Assembly (NCBI GenBank): GCA_963793825.1
Contig: CAWCBE010000007.1
Location: forward strand, 1,178,001-1,242,000
Reading direction: 5' to 3'
Length of the DNA: 64,000 nt
From: RYN-230 sp963793825
GTDB taxonomy: Bacteria; Actinomycetota; Actinomycetes; Streptosporangiales; Streptosporangiaceae
Shown: piece by piece, positions 32,373 through 41,217 of the stretch
Layout: every line of letters begins with the position of its first letter
How positions within the stretch are numbered: the stretch's first letter is position 1
The notes under the pieces: model-generated
Database searches by the model: none
What the model saw: the letters and a program-made list of their open reading frames with translations, nothing else
Told to the model about the DNA's origin: nothing
Position numbers and translations under genes: made by a program

Positions 32373-34622
32373 ATGTCTGAAATGAAAGACTCTGTCGCGG
32401 GCGACGGGGTGCGGCTGGGCAGGGAGCAGCCGATCCTGGTCGGTACGAAACTGCATCCGCCGCCCGTACGGAAGCTGACGATTCCGCGCGAGCGCCTTCT
32501 AGAACGTCTTCGAAGCGGGTCGGACCGCAGGCTCACTCTTCTCGCCTGCCCAGCGGGCTTCGGAAAGACTACCCTGCTGGCGGCGTGGCGCGAGGCCGAG
32601 GCCGCGCGGAACCCCGTCGCGTGGCTGACGCTGGACGAGGGAGACAACGACCCTATAGTCCTGTGGACGCATGCGATCGAGGCACTCCGCTGCGCACGCC
32701 CCGCCGTTGCCAGCCCGGCGCTTACGGTCGCGGCACCGGTCGTTGACGAGGTCCTGCCGCGCCTGGTCAACGACCTCGATGGCCAGGGTGCGATCACGCT
32801 CATCCTGGATGACTTCCACCGGCTGTCGGGCGTCCCAGCCCGCGCCAGTGTCGTGTGGTTCATCGACCATGCGCCGCCCGGGTTGCAGCTCGTGCTCGCG
32901 AGCAGGACAGAGCCGGTCCTGCCAGTCGCTGCGCTACGCGCCCACGGTGATCTGCTCGAGCTGCGAGCCGGCGATCTGCGATTCACCTCCGAGGAGGCGG
33001 ATGCCTTCCTGAACGGCCGTCTCGGGCTCGACCTCACGGCTGAGGATGTCGAGGCTCTGGTAGGGAAGACGGAGGGATGGCCGGCCGGGCTCTATCTTGC
33101 TGCGCTGTCGCTGCAGCACGCGGCCGACCGCTCCGCTTACGTGCGCAGATTTGGCGGCTCGAACCGTCACGTGCTGGATTTCCTGGTGACAGAGGTACTC
33201 GAGGCCCATGACCCGCCGGCGCAGGCGCTGATGATCCGCACTTCGATTCTCGAACGGCTGTCCGGCCCCCTCTGTGATGCCGTGATGGAGCAGGAGGGCT
33301 CGGCCGCGATGCTCGGCGCGCTGTCACGGACCAACCTGTTCCTCGTCCCGCTCGACGACGAGGGCGGGTGGTACCGCTTCCACCACCTCTTCGCGCAACT
33401 GCTCCGGGTCGAGCTCCAGCAGCGCGAGCCAGGCACCGCCCCGGCGCTGCACCGCCGCGCGTACGCCTGGCATCGCGATCACGGGACAACTGACGAGGCG
33501 ATCCAGCACGCTATAGCAGCCGGGGCGTATGCCGAGGCCGGCGAGCTGATTGAAACCTCCTGGATCGGTCATGCCAACACGTGCCGGTACGACACCGTCC
33601 TGGCCTGGCTGCGGCGGCTCCCCGAGGAGATACTGAGCGGCGACGTACAGCTGCTCCTGGTTCAGGCGTGGGTGCTCTCGCTGTCCGCCAGGCGGGAGGA
33701 GGCGGCGCTGGCCATCGCGGCGGTCGGACGGCTGGGCGATCTGAGCACCGGGCCGCTGCCGGATGGCTTCAGCTCGGCTGAGGCGAGCCTGACGATGCTG
33801 CGGGCCGCCTTCCCGTGGGGGGATATCGGCGCCCAGGTAGAAAATGGCCGCCGGGTGGCCGTGCTTGAGGGCGCCGGGTCGCCGTGGCGGCCACTGGCGT
33901 GCTGGGCGGTAGGCACGGGCTTGTACTTCCGGGGTGAGCTCGACGAGGCCGACCGGTGGTTCGCGGAATCGGCGGCGCTGGCGCCCGCGAGCGCGCAGTG
34001 GCTGGCTGGCGAGGCGTCGCTGGCCTACCGGTCATGGATCGCCGGCGAGCAGGGCCGTATTGACCAGCAGCGGGTGCTGGCCGACACAGCAGCCGAATTC
34101 GTGCGGGGACACGGCACCAGGAAGGTCATCGGCGTGGCTCCGCTGGCGCTGGGAGCATCGCTCGCGGCGCGCGGCAGGCCCGGGGAGGCACTGCCGCTGA
34201 TCGAACGCGGCGTCGCCCTCTCGCGCACCTTTGGCCAGCCCATCCAGCTGGCGAATGCGCTGCTCAGCCAGGCGACGGTGCTGCGGGCCCTGGGCCAGCA
34301 CGAGCGTGCCGCGGAGACGATAGCCGAGGCGAGATCCATCCTGGAATCCTGCCCAGATCCGGGGATCCTGGCCGGGAGGCTGGCCGCCCTCGACCGGCCA
34401 CCGCAGATCCGCCGCGCCCGATCCGCAGATCAGGAACTGACGCAGCGGGAACTCCGGGTGCTTAAGCTTCTGCACGGCGATCTGTCCGAGCGGGATATCG
34501 GCCGTGAGCTGTACGTGTCGCACAACACGGTCCATAGCCATGTCCGGGCGATCTACCGCAAGCTCGCCGTGTGCTCACGGGCCGGCGCACTCGAACGCGG
34601 CCGCCAACTCGGCCTCTTCTAG
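32373..34622 (+). CDS. Large MalT-like LuxR-family ATP-dependent regulator
   Basis: The protein has about 749 residues. It has a Walker A motif LLACPAGFGKTTLLAAW, a Walker B-like LILDDFHRLSG, a helical TPR-like middle, and a C-terminal LuxR HTH (ELTQRELRVLKLLHGDLSERDIGRELYVSHNTVHSHVRAIYRKL). Such STAND proteins bind ATP and an inducer and then activate promoters. I start at ATG 32373; ATG 32289 is possible. It lies directly upstream of the first copy of the composite promoter, so it is a candidate activator (inference). Confidence 0.85.
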   Translation: MSEMKDSVAGDGVRLGREQPILVGTKLHPPPVRKLTIPRERLLERLRSGSDRRLTLLACPAGFGKTTLLAAWREAEAARNPVAWLTLDEGDNDPIVLWTHAIEALRCARPAVASPALTVAAPVVDEVLPRLVNDLDGQGAITLILDDFHRLSGVPARASVVWFIDHAPPGLQLVLASRTEPVLPVAALRAHGDLLELRAGDLRFTSEEADAFLNGRLGLDLTAEDVEALVGKTEGWPAGLYLAALSLQHAADRSAYVRRFGGSNRHVLDFLVTEVLEAHDPPAQALMIRTSILERLSGPLCDAVMEQEGSAAMLGALSRTNLFLVPLDDEGGWYRFHHLFAQLLRVELQQREPGTAPALHRRAYAWHRDHGTTDEAIQHAIAAGAYAEAGELIETSWIGHANTCRYDTVLAWLRRLPEEILSGDVQLLLVQAWVLSLSARREEAALAIAAVGRLGDLSTGPLPDGFSSAEASLTMLRAAFPWGDIGAQVENGRRVAVLEGAGSPWRPLACWAVGTGLYFRGELDEADRWFAESAALAPASAQWLAGEASLAYRSWIAGEQGRIDQQRVLADTAAEFVRGHGTRKVIGVAPLALGASLAARGRPGEALPLIERGVALSRTFGQPIQLANALLSQATVLRALGQHERAAETIAEARSILESCPDPGILAGRLAALDRPPQIRRARSADQELTQRELRVLKLLHGDLSERDIGRELYVSHNTVHSHVRAIYRKLAVCSRAGALERGRQLGLF

Positions 34623-34743
34623 CGAGCATTCCAAGGGGTAACGCACCAGGCGCCCGGCCAGCGCCCCCTAGGTCTGCCTGCCTCTTCGGAGGAGACTGGG
34701 CCGGTGCCCGGACCTGCGGGCCGGGTCTCGCCGGCCAGCGCTT

Positions 34744-34800
34744 CCCCTAGGTGAATCCGGCCGGAAGGTGATGACGGGTCACCTGCCTGAGTGTGAGGCT
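34744..34800 (+). promoter_or_regulatory. Composite stress promoter, copy 1
   Basis: Palindrome CCCCTAGGTG (34744-34753), 13 nt, GGTGATGACGGGTCACC (34767-34783), then GAGGCT at 34795-34800 as a possible -10. The ATG at 34809 lies 26 nt after the second box and has no ribosome site. Confidence 0.75.
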
Positions 34801-34808
34801 GCGTACAA

Positions 34809-35024
34809 ATGGACAGCAACGGGACGCAAGGCCGCAGGTACCGGCTCGTCCTTCGCGGGGAGCTGGGTGATTCGTTCGGATTCCTGTTTGAAGGCATGCG
34901 GCTGCAGCGGCTGGCGGGCACGACGGTACTGACCGGCCGGGTGACCGATCAGGCGCATCTGCTCGGGCTCATCGAGAAAATCCAGGAACTCGGCGTTGAA
35001 CTCGTATCCGTCAATCCGGACTAG
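34809..35024 (+). CDS. Conserved 71-residue protein, leaderless start
   Basis: MDSNGTQGRRYRLVLRGELG continues DSFGFLFEGMRLQRLAGT, VLTGRVTDQAHLLGLIEKIQ and ELGVELVSVNPD. The alternating pattern suggests a small ferredoxin-like (ACT-like) alpha/beta fold; the function is unknown. I recall similar short proteins in actinomycetes. The ATG sits where transcription from the composite promoter would begin. The first codons (ATGGACAGC) recur after promoter copies 2 and 4. Confidence 0.7.
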   Translation: MDSNGTQGRRYRLVLRGELGDSFGFLFEGMRLQRLAGTTVLTGRVTDQAHLLGLIEKIQELGVELVSVNPD

Positions 35025-35159
35025 GGCACGGACGGCGGTGAGGCGGGTCCTGGAGGCCCGCTTCGCCACCGCGAGCAGGACGAGCAAGTTGATCGGCATG
35101 AAGACCGGATCGTGGCCAAGGTCACGGGCCTGGCGTCGGGCCTTCGACGCCCTGGCCGC

Positions 35160-36260
35160 TCAGGCCGCGGGGGCCGGGTGGGCGGGTGCCTGGGGTGCCG
35201 TTTTGGCAGTGTGCTTTGCCAGCCGGTCGGCCAGGAACATGACGATGACCGCGATCGCGACACCGGCGAATGTGAATAGGATCCGCCGTCCCTCGTCCGT
35301 AAGGTTGGATGGGTGGGGCACATCCGCGGCGATCAGGATGGCCCCGGCCATGGCTGCGGTGTACCAGGCGTAGTTCACGGTGTGGATCGACACCGCCAGC
35401 GCGACCAGGAGGACGACGGCCACCTCGAGCGCGGTCCTGTTGTCGACAGCCAGCAGGACGAGGGCGGCCACCGCGGCGCCCACTACCGTCCCGGCGACGC
35501 GCCGCTCGGCGACGAGGGCGGATTGCTGCAGGCTGGGCTTCATGGCAATGATGGTCGCGATGGGCATCCAGTAGGCGTTGGGCAGCTTTAGGCCGAAGGC
35601 GATCGCGACGGCGATCGACAGGCCGACGGCCCGGATTACCGCGAAAAGGACCAGTGGCCGGGTCAGCGGCCTCGGCGAGATATCGCCGGGGATCTCGGCG
35701 ATAGGCTGGGGCTGCGCGACCCGCCCGCGCGCCAGCCACCTGATGAAGGTCCAGGCGATCCACAAGGCCGACCCGATAAGCCAGGCCAGCGCCTGCTTCC
35801 ACGGTTCGCCGTGGATCAGGCCGGACCGGAAGTTACTCGGCAGGCCGAACGCGAGGAGAGTCGGCAGGCCGAGGGCGATGATGAACCAGACGTTGAGAAA
35901 GTAGGCGGCGACGAACCGGTGCAGGCCGTATTTCACCGCCAGTCCGCCCAGCAACGTGGCAACGAAGGCGGCTAGCACCACAAACCCCCAGGCCCCGGCG
36001 CCGATGCCGAACCCCAGCGCCGTCAACAACGCACCGGTCAGGGCGACCACGGCCATTCGAGGCACCCGGTAGCCGTACTTCCCGCCGGGGTCGCTCACGG
36101 CCAGGCACACCGCCCCGAAGATCGCACTGAGGAAGTACCTCCGCTCCGCCGGGAGCACGCCCACGATGATCAGCAGCCCCAGCACGACCGCAAAGATGAC
36201 GCCTCTGCGCAGATTGAATCCCTGCCGGTTGAGCTGGAATATCTTCGCCACCTGGCTCAC
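35160..36260 (-). CDS. FUSC-family (fusaric-acid-resistance-like) membrane protein
   Basis: The protein has 366 residues in two membrane halves of about five spans each (residues 20-170 and 200-350), with the FUSC signature YWMPIATIIAMKPSLQQSALVAERRVAGTVVG. Family members move aromatic acids or other organic acids, or adapt the envelope. GTG 36260 follows GAGAGGTGAATT. It is preceded by a 29-codon leader ORF and promoter copy 6, both on the minus strand. Confidence 0.8.
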   Translation of the reverse strand: MSQVAKIFQLNRQGFNLRRGVIFAVVLGLLIIVGVLPAERRYFLSAIFGAVCLAVSDPGGKYGYRVPRMAVVALTGALLTALGFGIGAGAWGFVVLAAFVATLLGGLAVKYGLHRFVAAYFLNVWFIIALGLPTLLAFGLPSNFRSGLIHGEPWKQALAWLIGSALWIAWTFIRWLARGRVAQPQPIAEIPGDISPRPLTRPLVLFAVIRAVGLSIAVAIAFGLKLPNAYWMPIATIIAMKPSLQQSALVAERRVAGTVVGAAVAALVLLAVDNRTALEVAVVLLVALAVSIHTVNYAWYTAAMAGAILIAADVPHPSNLTDEGRRILFTFAGVAIAVIVMFLADRLAKHTAKTAPQAPAHPAPAA

Positions 36261-36263
36261 AAT

Positions 36264-36353
36264 TCACCTCTCGACACCCTGGCCCGGGGCGGCCACGCAT
36301 CCACCGCAATTCCTCCCGCCTGGCAGCGCAGACCTCCCTCCCTGGGCTCCCAC
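36264..36353 (-). CDS. 29-codon upstream ORF before the FUSC gene
   Basis: GTG 36353 lies 25 nt after the second box of promoter copy 6. The frame encodes VGAQGGRSALPGGRNCGGC and a short tail and stops 3 nt before the FUSC start. Its position matches starts behind the other copies, so it may be a leaderless leader peptide coupled to FUSC translation. Confidence 0.45.
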   Translation of the reverse strand: MGAQGGRSALPGGRNCGGCVAAPGQGVER

Positions 36354-36377
36354 CAACCCAACAATCTCGCGGCGGCA

Positions 36378-36417
36378 GGTGACTCGTCATCACCCGCCCG
36401 TCGCTTTCACCTAGGTG
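36378..36417 (-). promoter_or_regulatory. Composite stress promoter, copy 6 (minus strand)
   Basis: On the minus strand: CACCTAGGTG (36417-36408), 13 nt, GGTGATGACGAGTCACC (36394-36378), then GAGATT as a possible -10. It drives the FUSC gene. Confidence 0.75.
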
Positions 36418-36672
36418 GGGTCAGCGTGCCCCCGCCCGGGTAGGTAGCGATACCACCGCTCGAACTGGCGGCGGCGATTGCGTGCTTGACTGCTTTTTGA
36501 AGCGTGCAATGCCCGATTCAGCTGGCGTCCGCGCACACCAGCCGCGCGTCACCCAGCCGGGGCGATCCACTGCTGGACATAACGGGCCTTCCTTCATCCA
36601 GCGGCATCGTCGTCAGCTACCTGCCGCCGTTGCTGTGCCGCGGTTCACCCTGTCCCGGGCCCGGGCCGGTTT

Positions 36673-36729
36673 CACCTAGGTGAAACCGGCCGGCTGGTGA
36701 TGCCGGGTCGCCTGCCTGAGTCTTAGCGT
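36673..36729 (+). promoter_or_regulatory. Composite stress promoter, copy 2
   Basis: The palindrome extends to a perfect TTTCACCTAGGTGAAA (36670-36685). After 13 nt from CACCTAGGTG comes GGTGATGCCGGGTCGCC (36696-36712), then TAGCGT (36724-36729) as a -10. ATG 36738 is 26 nt downstream. Confidence 0.8.
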
Positions 36730-36737
36730 GCGCGGTG

Positions 36738-36965
36738 ATGGACAGCGACAGGGCGCACGGCGCCAGCGGTACTGGAACATCAAGGAGTTCGGGGAGCCCA
36801 ATCAACGCCAGCCAGGACGCTCTGGGCATCGTCGGGCAGAGCACTCTGGAGCAGGCCGTGGACAAAGCCGGGATGAAAGCCGAAAAGCACGTCGCCAGGG
36901 AACCCGGCACGAGCCCGGAGGACATCGGCAAAGCCATCCGGGAAGCCGCCAGCCAAGTCGGCTGA
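36738..36965 (+). pseudogene. Remnant of a DUF1269-like gene fused to a leader ORF
   Basis: The frame begins MDSDRAHGASGTGTSRSSG, like the leader ORFs of copies 1 and 4. It then reads ALGIVGQSTLEQAVDKAGM, KAEKHVAREPGTSPEDIGKA and IREAASQVG, which aligns with the C-terminus of the intact protein at 40512 (GLIVVGESKVEDAIKNAVTR and so on). The N-terminal domain and glycine-zipper membrane part are missing. It is still open and might be expressed, but looks like a deletion relic. Confidence 0.6.
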
Positions 36966-37086
36966 CCCGCCGATCGCGGCGCGGGCACGCACCGGTCACA
37001 ACGCCGGTCGCGGGTCACAACGCCGATGGTGCTTAGCGCAGGACCGCTGGTGTGCCGCGAAGCGCAGAGAGCAGAGTAAGGAGCCG

Positions 37087-38550
37087 ATGGTGAGTGTTGT
37101 GGCGGGTGGGGCTATGGCCCGGGAGGTGCAGCGGTATCAGCTGGATTCGGGGCTGGGGGAGCTGGCCCCGGCGGAGCGTGCCGCGCGGGGGAAGGAGGCG
37201 CGGGCTGCGGTGCCGCGGGATAGCCATGCGGTGTTTGACCCGGGCCCGGGGCGGCCCGACCCGATCGGGTTGCTGGAGGAGCAGGCGAGGTCGCGGGTGC
37301 CGGAGCTGGTGCCTATCCGGCGGGGCCGGATGATGGTTTCCCCGTTTACCTTCTACCGTGGTGCGGCGCTGCCGATGGCCAGCGATCTTTCCCGTACTCC
37401 GGTGTCCGGGCTGGCGGTGCAGGCGTGCGGGGATGCGCACTTGTCGAACTTCGGGATCTTCGGCTCGGCGGAGCGGCGGCTGGTCTTCGACGTCAATGAC
37501 TTCGATGAGACGCTGCCCGGCCCGTGGGAATGGGATGTCAAGCGGCTGGCCACCAGCCTGGAAGTCGCGGCCCGCGGTAACGGGTTCGGCGGCAAGGACC
37601 GCCGTGAGATCGTGACCGCTTCGGTCACCCGGTACCGGCAGGCGATGCGCGGTTTCGCCGGGATGACCAACCTGGATGTCTGGTATGCGCGCGCGGACCT
37701 GGATGACCTGCGGGCGGAGTTCGCCTCGCAGCTGAAGGCGCGGCAGCGCAAGATGGTGGATAAGGGCATGGCTAAGGCGCAGACCCGCGACAGCATGCAG
37801 GAACTGGCCAAGCTGACCCACCTGGTCAACGGCCGGCCGCGGATCATCTCTGACCCGCCGCTGCTGGTGCCGGTCGCTGAGCTGCTGCCCGCGCAGACGG
37901 ACCTGGCCGCCTTCCAGGCGCAGGTCAAGGACCTGCTCGGCAAGTACCGGCGGACGCTGGAAACCGACCGCCGGTTCCTGCTGGAAACGTTCACCTTCGC
38001 CGACCTGGCCCGCAAGGTCGTCGGTGTCGGCAGCGTCGGCACCCGCTGCTGGATCGTGCTGATGCTCGGCCGTGACGACTCCGATCCGCTGTTCCTGCAG
38101 GTGAAGGAGGCGGAGGCGTCGGTGCTCAGCCGGTTCGTGGGGGCCAGCAAATACACCAACATGGGCCAGCGGGTCGTCGCCGGGCAGCGGCTGATGCAGG
38201 CGGCCAGCGACATTTTCCTGGGCTGGCAGCGGGCCGAGGCCGGCCTGGACGGCAGGCAGCGCGACTTTTATGTCCGCCAGCTGCGGGACTGGAAATACTC
38301 CATCGCCATCGAGGCGCTGATACCGCGCGGCATGCGGATCTACGGGGAGCTGTGCGGATGGGCGCTGGCCCGGGCGCACGCCTGCTCCGGGGACCGGATC
38401 GCCATCGCCGCCTACCTCGGCGGCTCCGCCGTCTTCGACCAGGCCATCACCGAGTTCGCCGCCGCCTACGCCGACCAGAACGAACGCGACCACCAGGCCC
38501 TGGTTGACGCCGTCGCCTCAGGACAGCTCACCGCCATACGCGACGTATGA
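37087..38550 (+). CDS. DUF2252 family protein
   Basis: The protein has 487 residues. Family marks are VSPFTFYRGAALPMASDL, VQACGDAHLSNFGIFGSAER, VFDVNDFDETLPGPWEWD, VGSVGTRCWIVLMLG and FLQVKEAEASVL. The GDAHxxNFG and NDFDE elements resemble the active site of phosphotransferases, so a kinase-like fold is likely; no substrate is known. The start is ATG 37087 or a little later (MAREVQRY). RBS AAGGAG precedes it. Confidence 0.8.
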   Translation: MVSVVAGGAMAREVQRYQLDSGLGELAPAERAARGKEARAAVPRDSHAVFDPGPGRPDPIGLLEEQARSRVPELVPIRRGRMMVSPFTFYRGAALPMASDLSRTPVSGLAVQACGDAHLSNFGIFGSAERRLVFDVNDFDETLPGPWEWDVKRLATSLEVAARGNGFGGKDRREIVTASVTRYRQAMRGFAGMTNLDVWYARADLDDLRAEFASQLKARQRKMVDKGMAKAQTRDSMQELAKLTHLVNGRPRIISDPPLLVPVAELLPAQTDLAAFQAQVKDLLGKYRRTLETDRRFLLETFTFADLARKVVGVGSVGTRCWIVLMLGRDDSDPLFLQVKEAEASVLSRFVGASKYTNMGQRVVAGQRLMQAASDIFLGWQRAEAGLDGRQRDFYVRQLRDWKYSIAIEALIPRGMRIYGELCGWALARAHACSGDRIAIAAYLGGSAVFDQAITEFAAAYADQNERDHQALVDAVASGQLTAIRDV

Positions 38551-38589
38551 CATCGGGGGCCGGGCCAACAGTGTCAGGAGCAGGAGGTG

Positions 38590-39249
38590 ATGACAGCTGA
38601 ACCGCCTCAGAGCCCGGTCACCGAAGCAGTCCGCAGCCTGGAGGTGCGCTGGATCTTCCCGGGCCAGCCGGGGGCCGCGGTGGCCGGATGGTTCGGGCGG
38701 TTCCCGGCCGAGACGGAATCCCGCGAGGACACCTACCTGCTGGATCCGCCGCTGCCCGGGCTGTCGGTGAAGGTCCGCGGGGGCGGGGCGCTGGAGGTGA
38801 AGGCCTACCGCGGCAGCCCGGGGATCCTGCAGGTGGCGGGCCGCGCCCGCGGGCGCCTGGAGTCCTGGCAGAAGTGGTCCTTTCCCGTCAGACCGCTCAG
38901 CCCCGGCAGCGGCGACCCGCCCGGCTGGCAGCCGGTGCACAAGCGGCGGCGGATCAGCCGGCTCGCGCTAGCCAGCGTGCCGGTCCTGACGCGCGCCGCG
39001 GGGCCGGACCGGGAGCCGCGGTGCGAGGTGGAACTCACCGAGGTCCGCACCCGCGGCCAGGACTGGTGGACCCTGGGCTTCGAGGCGACCGGCCCCACCG
39101 ATCTGCTCCGCAGCACACTCCAGGCCACCGCCGCGCTCGTGTTCGCCCATCCCCTGCCCGGCGGCGTGGAACCCGGCCCGGATAACTCCACGTCCTACGC
39201 GCAGTGGCTCGGCCAGCGGCCCGGCACCGACAGTGACGCCGGCACCTGA
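38590..39249 (+). CDS. Uncharacterised CYTH-like protein
   Basis: The protein has about 219 residues. LEVRWIFPG at the start, SREDTYLLDPPLPGLSVKVR and LEVKAYRGSPGILQ with alternating charged strands suggest a tunnel-like (CYTH/triphosphate-binding) fold, but the match is weak. The ATG at 38590 follows AGGAG (38576-38579 and 38582-38587). It is 39 nt after the DUF2252 stop and probably in the same operon. Confidence 0.5.
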   Translation: MTAEPPQSPVTEAVRSLEVRWIFPGQPGAAVAGWFGRFPAETESREDTYLLDPPLPGLSVKVRGGGALEVKAYRGSPGILQVAGRARGRLESWQKWSFPVRPLSPGSGDPPGWQPVHKRRRISRLALASVPVLTRAAGPDREPRCEVELTEVRTRGQDWWTLGFEATGPTDLLRSTLQATAALVFAHPLPGGVEPGPDNSTSYAQWLGQRPGTDSDAGT

Positions 39250-39351
39250 AAATGTCCCCCGGCGACCTCGTCGAGAGGCCGTCACCGTCACCGCAGCCGG
39301 CCGCCAGCCGTTGCGGATCACCGTCGAACTGTGACCAGCCCGCCGGGCGCA

Positions 39352-39924
39352 TCACGGAGCGTTCGGTCCAGTACCGCCGCCGGTATCGGGTCTTTGCTGG
39401 CGGCCGCGCTGCACGGCCCCCAGGAGTACGCGTATGCCGGCCCCCAGGAAGGCCAGGTCGCCGAGCATCTGGACCATCAGCAGTACCCGGGCCGCCTCGG
39501 ATTTCGGGGAGATGTCCCCGAAACCCACCGTTGAGAAGACGGTCACCGTGAAGTACAAGGCGTCGGTGCGGGTCAGCGGCTGGGTGAAGGCCGCCGCGGA
39601 GGCTCGTTCCATCACGAAGTACGTCGAGGCGAAAAGGATCATGTACAAGGGAAAGATCAACCCCAGCGCCTCGACTGCCTGCACACCCGGGTAGCGCGAG
39701 CGCGCGATTTTTCTGACCTGCCACACCATGATGGCTACGAAGACCAGCAGGCTGGCCAGCAGGCGAGCCGCCGTGTCGGCAGTCCAGGGCCGGTCCAGCG
39801 GAAGCAGGTAGTACAGAACCACCAGCACCGTTGCGACAACGACACTGCGCAGCACCGCCCAGGCAACCAGGCGCCGGCGCTTGGCCCGCGGCAGTTCCAG
39901 GTAGGGATTACCAGCCATGTTCAT
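39352..39924 (-). CDS. Two-pore-helix type K+ channel protein
   Basis: The protein has 190 residues and four hydrophobic spans. The pore helix and filter are YFTVTVFSTVGFGDISP, with filter residues T132 V133 G134 F135 G136 followed by D137. It belongs to the Ion_trans_2 group. No cytoplasmic ligand-binding domain follows, so gating would be membrane-based. The start at 39924 (MNMAGNPYL) or 39918 is uncertain because GGGGGATG overlaps. Confidence 0.85.
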   Translation of the reverse strand: MNMAGNPYLELPRAKRRRLVAWAVLRSVVVATVLVVLYYLLPLDRPWTADTAARLLASLLVFVAIMVWQVRKIARSRYPGVQAVEALGLIFPLYMILFASTYFVMERASAAAFTQPLTRTDALYFTVTVFSTVGFGDISPKSEAARVLLMVQMLGDLAFLGAGIRVLLGAVQRGRQQRPDTGGGTGPNAP

Positions 39925-40366
39925 CCCCCAACGGCCCCGGTAACTCAGAGGCCATGTACTGAGTGAAGCAGTATCATCACCGCCGTCATGATCGCCGCGA
40001 GCCAGCCGGACGCCGGGGCGTGCTGATGGCGGAAGCTATGAACGTGCGGCGTCCCCAGAATGGCACGATCTACGCCACCGCGATTCGCAGTACAACACCA
40101 CCGCCACTTCCGGCACGACGAGCCCGATCACCACGGGCAGGAGTTTCCACCGCGGACTGTGCACCGCGTCGCCGTCGCCGTGCGGCGAGGTCCTCACACC
40201 GCGCATGCGCGTCCCTGGTGGACGCCAACAGGGGCTGGCCAGCAGTGCCAGCCCGTAGCTCGTGACCGCGGCACGCCCGGCGCCCTCTCGTAGTGCAGGG
40301 CGCCGCCGGCAGTGGCGGCAGGTGAGCCCCCGGATGGGCGTTCAGCCCGGCCTGCTCGCGGGTTCT
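39925..40366. other. Mostly non-coding stretch
   Basis: Between the channel gene and promoter copy 3. Apart from one weak minus-strand frame (40036-40206), I see no gene with a convincing start or family match. Confidence 0.45.
40036..40206 (-). CDS. Possible 56-residue single-span protein
   Basis: ATG 40206 encodes MRGVRTSPHGDGDAVHSPR, then the hydrophobic PVVIGLVVPEVAVVLYC and a basic tail. The ribosome site is poor and I cannot name a family. Confidence 0.3.
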   Translation of the reverse strand: MRGVRTSPHGDGDAVHSPRWKLLPVVIGLVVPEVAVVLYCESRWRRSCHSGDAARS

Positions 40367-40406
40367 CCCCTAGGTGAATTCAGGTGGCATGTGATGACGG
40401 GTCACC
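40367..40406 (+). promoter_or_regulatory. Composite stress promoter, copy 3
   Basis: CCCCTAGGTG (40367-40376), 13 nt, TGTGATGACGGGTCACC (40390-40406), then GAGCCT as a possible -10. A 7-codon ORF starts at ATG 40433 and the DUF1269-like gene starts at 40512. Confidence 0.75.
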
Positions 40407-40432
40407 TTCCCGGGTGTGAGCCTGAGATCGCG

Positions 40433-40456
40433 ATGCAGCGGCCGGGTGACGGCTGA
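40433..40456 (+). CDS. Seven-codon leader ORF
   Basis: ATG 40433 lies 27 nt after the second box and encodes MQRPGDG before TGA. Its position, not its sequence, matches starts behind the other promoter copies. It could be a leader peptide ahead of the gene at 40512. Confidence 0.35.
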   Translation: MQRPGDG

Positions 40457-40511
40457 GGCGGCTTCGTGAACCGCCTGGCAAAGGATGCCAGCGGAACTGG
40501 AGGAGGTCGGC

Positions 40512-41018
40512 ATGTCCGGATCCGGTAGCACGTTCATCCTGGTGGCGACATACCCGGATGAAGCCACGGCACGGGACGACTACCAGGTCGTCAAGGACGC
40601 TCACGCAGCGGGGCTGGTGGGTTCCTACGACGCGGCTGTCATCACCAAAGATGTGAACGGCAAGGTCCATGAAAATAAGGACGAGACGGCCACCCGCCAT
40701 GGTGCCTGGTGGGGCATTGCCGCCGGGGCGGCCATCGGGGTTATCTTCCCGCCGGCGGTGCTGGGCGCGGCCGCGGTCGGTGGCGTGGTCGGCGGGGTCA
40801 CCGGGCACCTGTCCAAGGGAATGTCGCGCTCGCAGGCGAAGCAGCTGGGGGACCTCATCGACCCAGGGCAGGCCGGGCTCATTGTTGTCGGCGAGAGCAA
40901 GGTCGAGGACGCGATCAAGAACGCGGTGACCAGGGCGGAGAAGGAGACAGCCCAGGAGCTTGACGTGGATCCGAAGGACATCGACAAGGCTCTGCAGCAA
41001 GCGGTCAAGGAGATGTAA
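40512..41018 (+). CDS. DUF1269-like glycine-zipper stress protein
   Basis: The protein has 168 residues. The N-terminal domain is STFILVATYPDEATARDDYQ and SYDAAVITKDVNGKVHENKD. A glycine-zipper hydrophobic segment follows (WWGIAAGAAIGVIFPPAVLG, GGVVGGVTGHL), then a C-terminal helical part (GLIVVGESKVEDAIKNAV...). DUF1269-like proteins are often stress-induced membrane-associated proteins of unknown role. AGGAGG precedes ATG 40512. It is the intact member of a family with two relics in this window. Confidence 0.75.
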   Translation: MSGSGSTFILVATYPDEATARDDYQVVKDAHAAGLVGSYDAAVITKDVNGKVHENKDETATRHGAWWGIAAGAAIGVIFPPAVLGAAAVGGVVGGVTGHLSKGMSRSQAKQLGDLIDPGQAGLIVVGESKVEDAIKNAVTRAEKETAQELDVDPKDIDKALQQAVKEM

Positions 41019-41217
41019 CCCCGGCCACCCGCCCCGCCGGGGCCGCGCACGGCGGCTGCCAAGGGAGTCAGCGGACCCGCCGTTTCCCCCGCCGGGCACG
41101 CGCACACGCTCCTGCTTGCGCCGCGACCCAGACGCAAGCTTGGGGTGGCGGCCGCAGTCAGGCACACGGACTATCAACGAGATTCCGGGCCGCGGCCTGG
41201 CAAATCGGGGTGGCGAA

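Noticed and set aside
34665..34682. CCCCTAGGTCTGCCTGCC as a seventh composite promoter
   Set aside because: Only a partial palindrome fused to the downstream flank; the 17-nt second box and the 13-nt spacing are missing.
41019..41217. Search for a persulfide operator before the intact CoA-disulfide reductase
   Set aside because: No ATACCC-N4-GGGTAT match was found, so I do not place this gene in that regulon.
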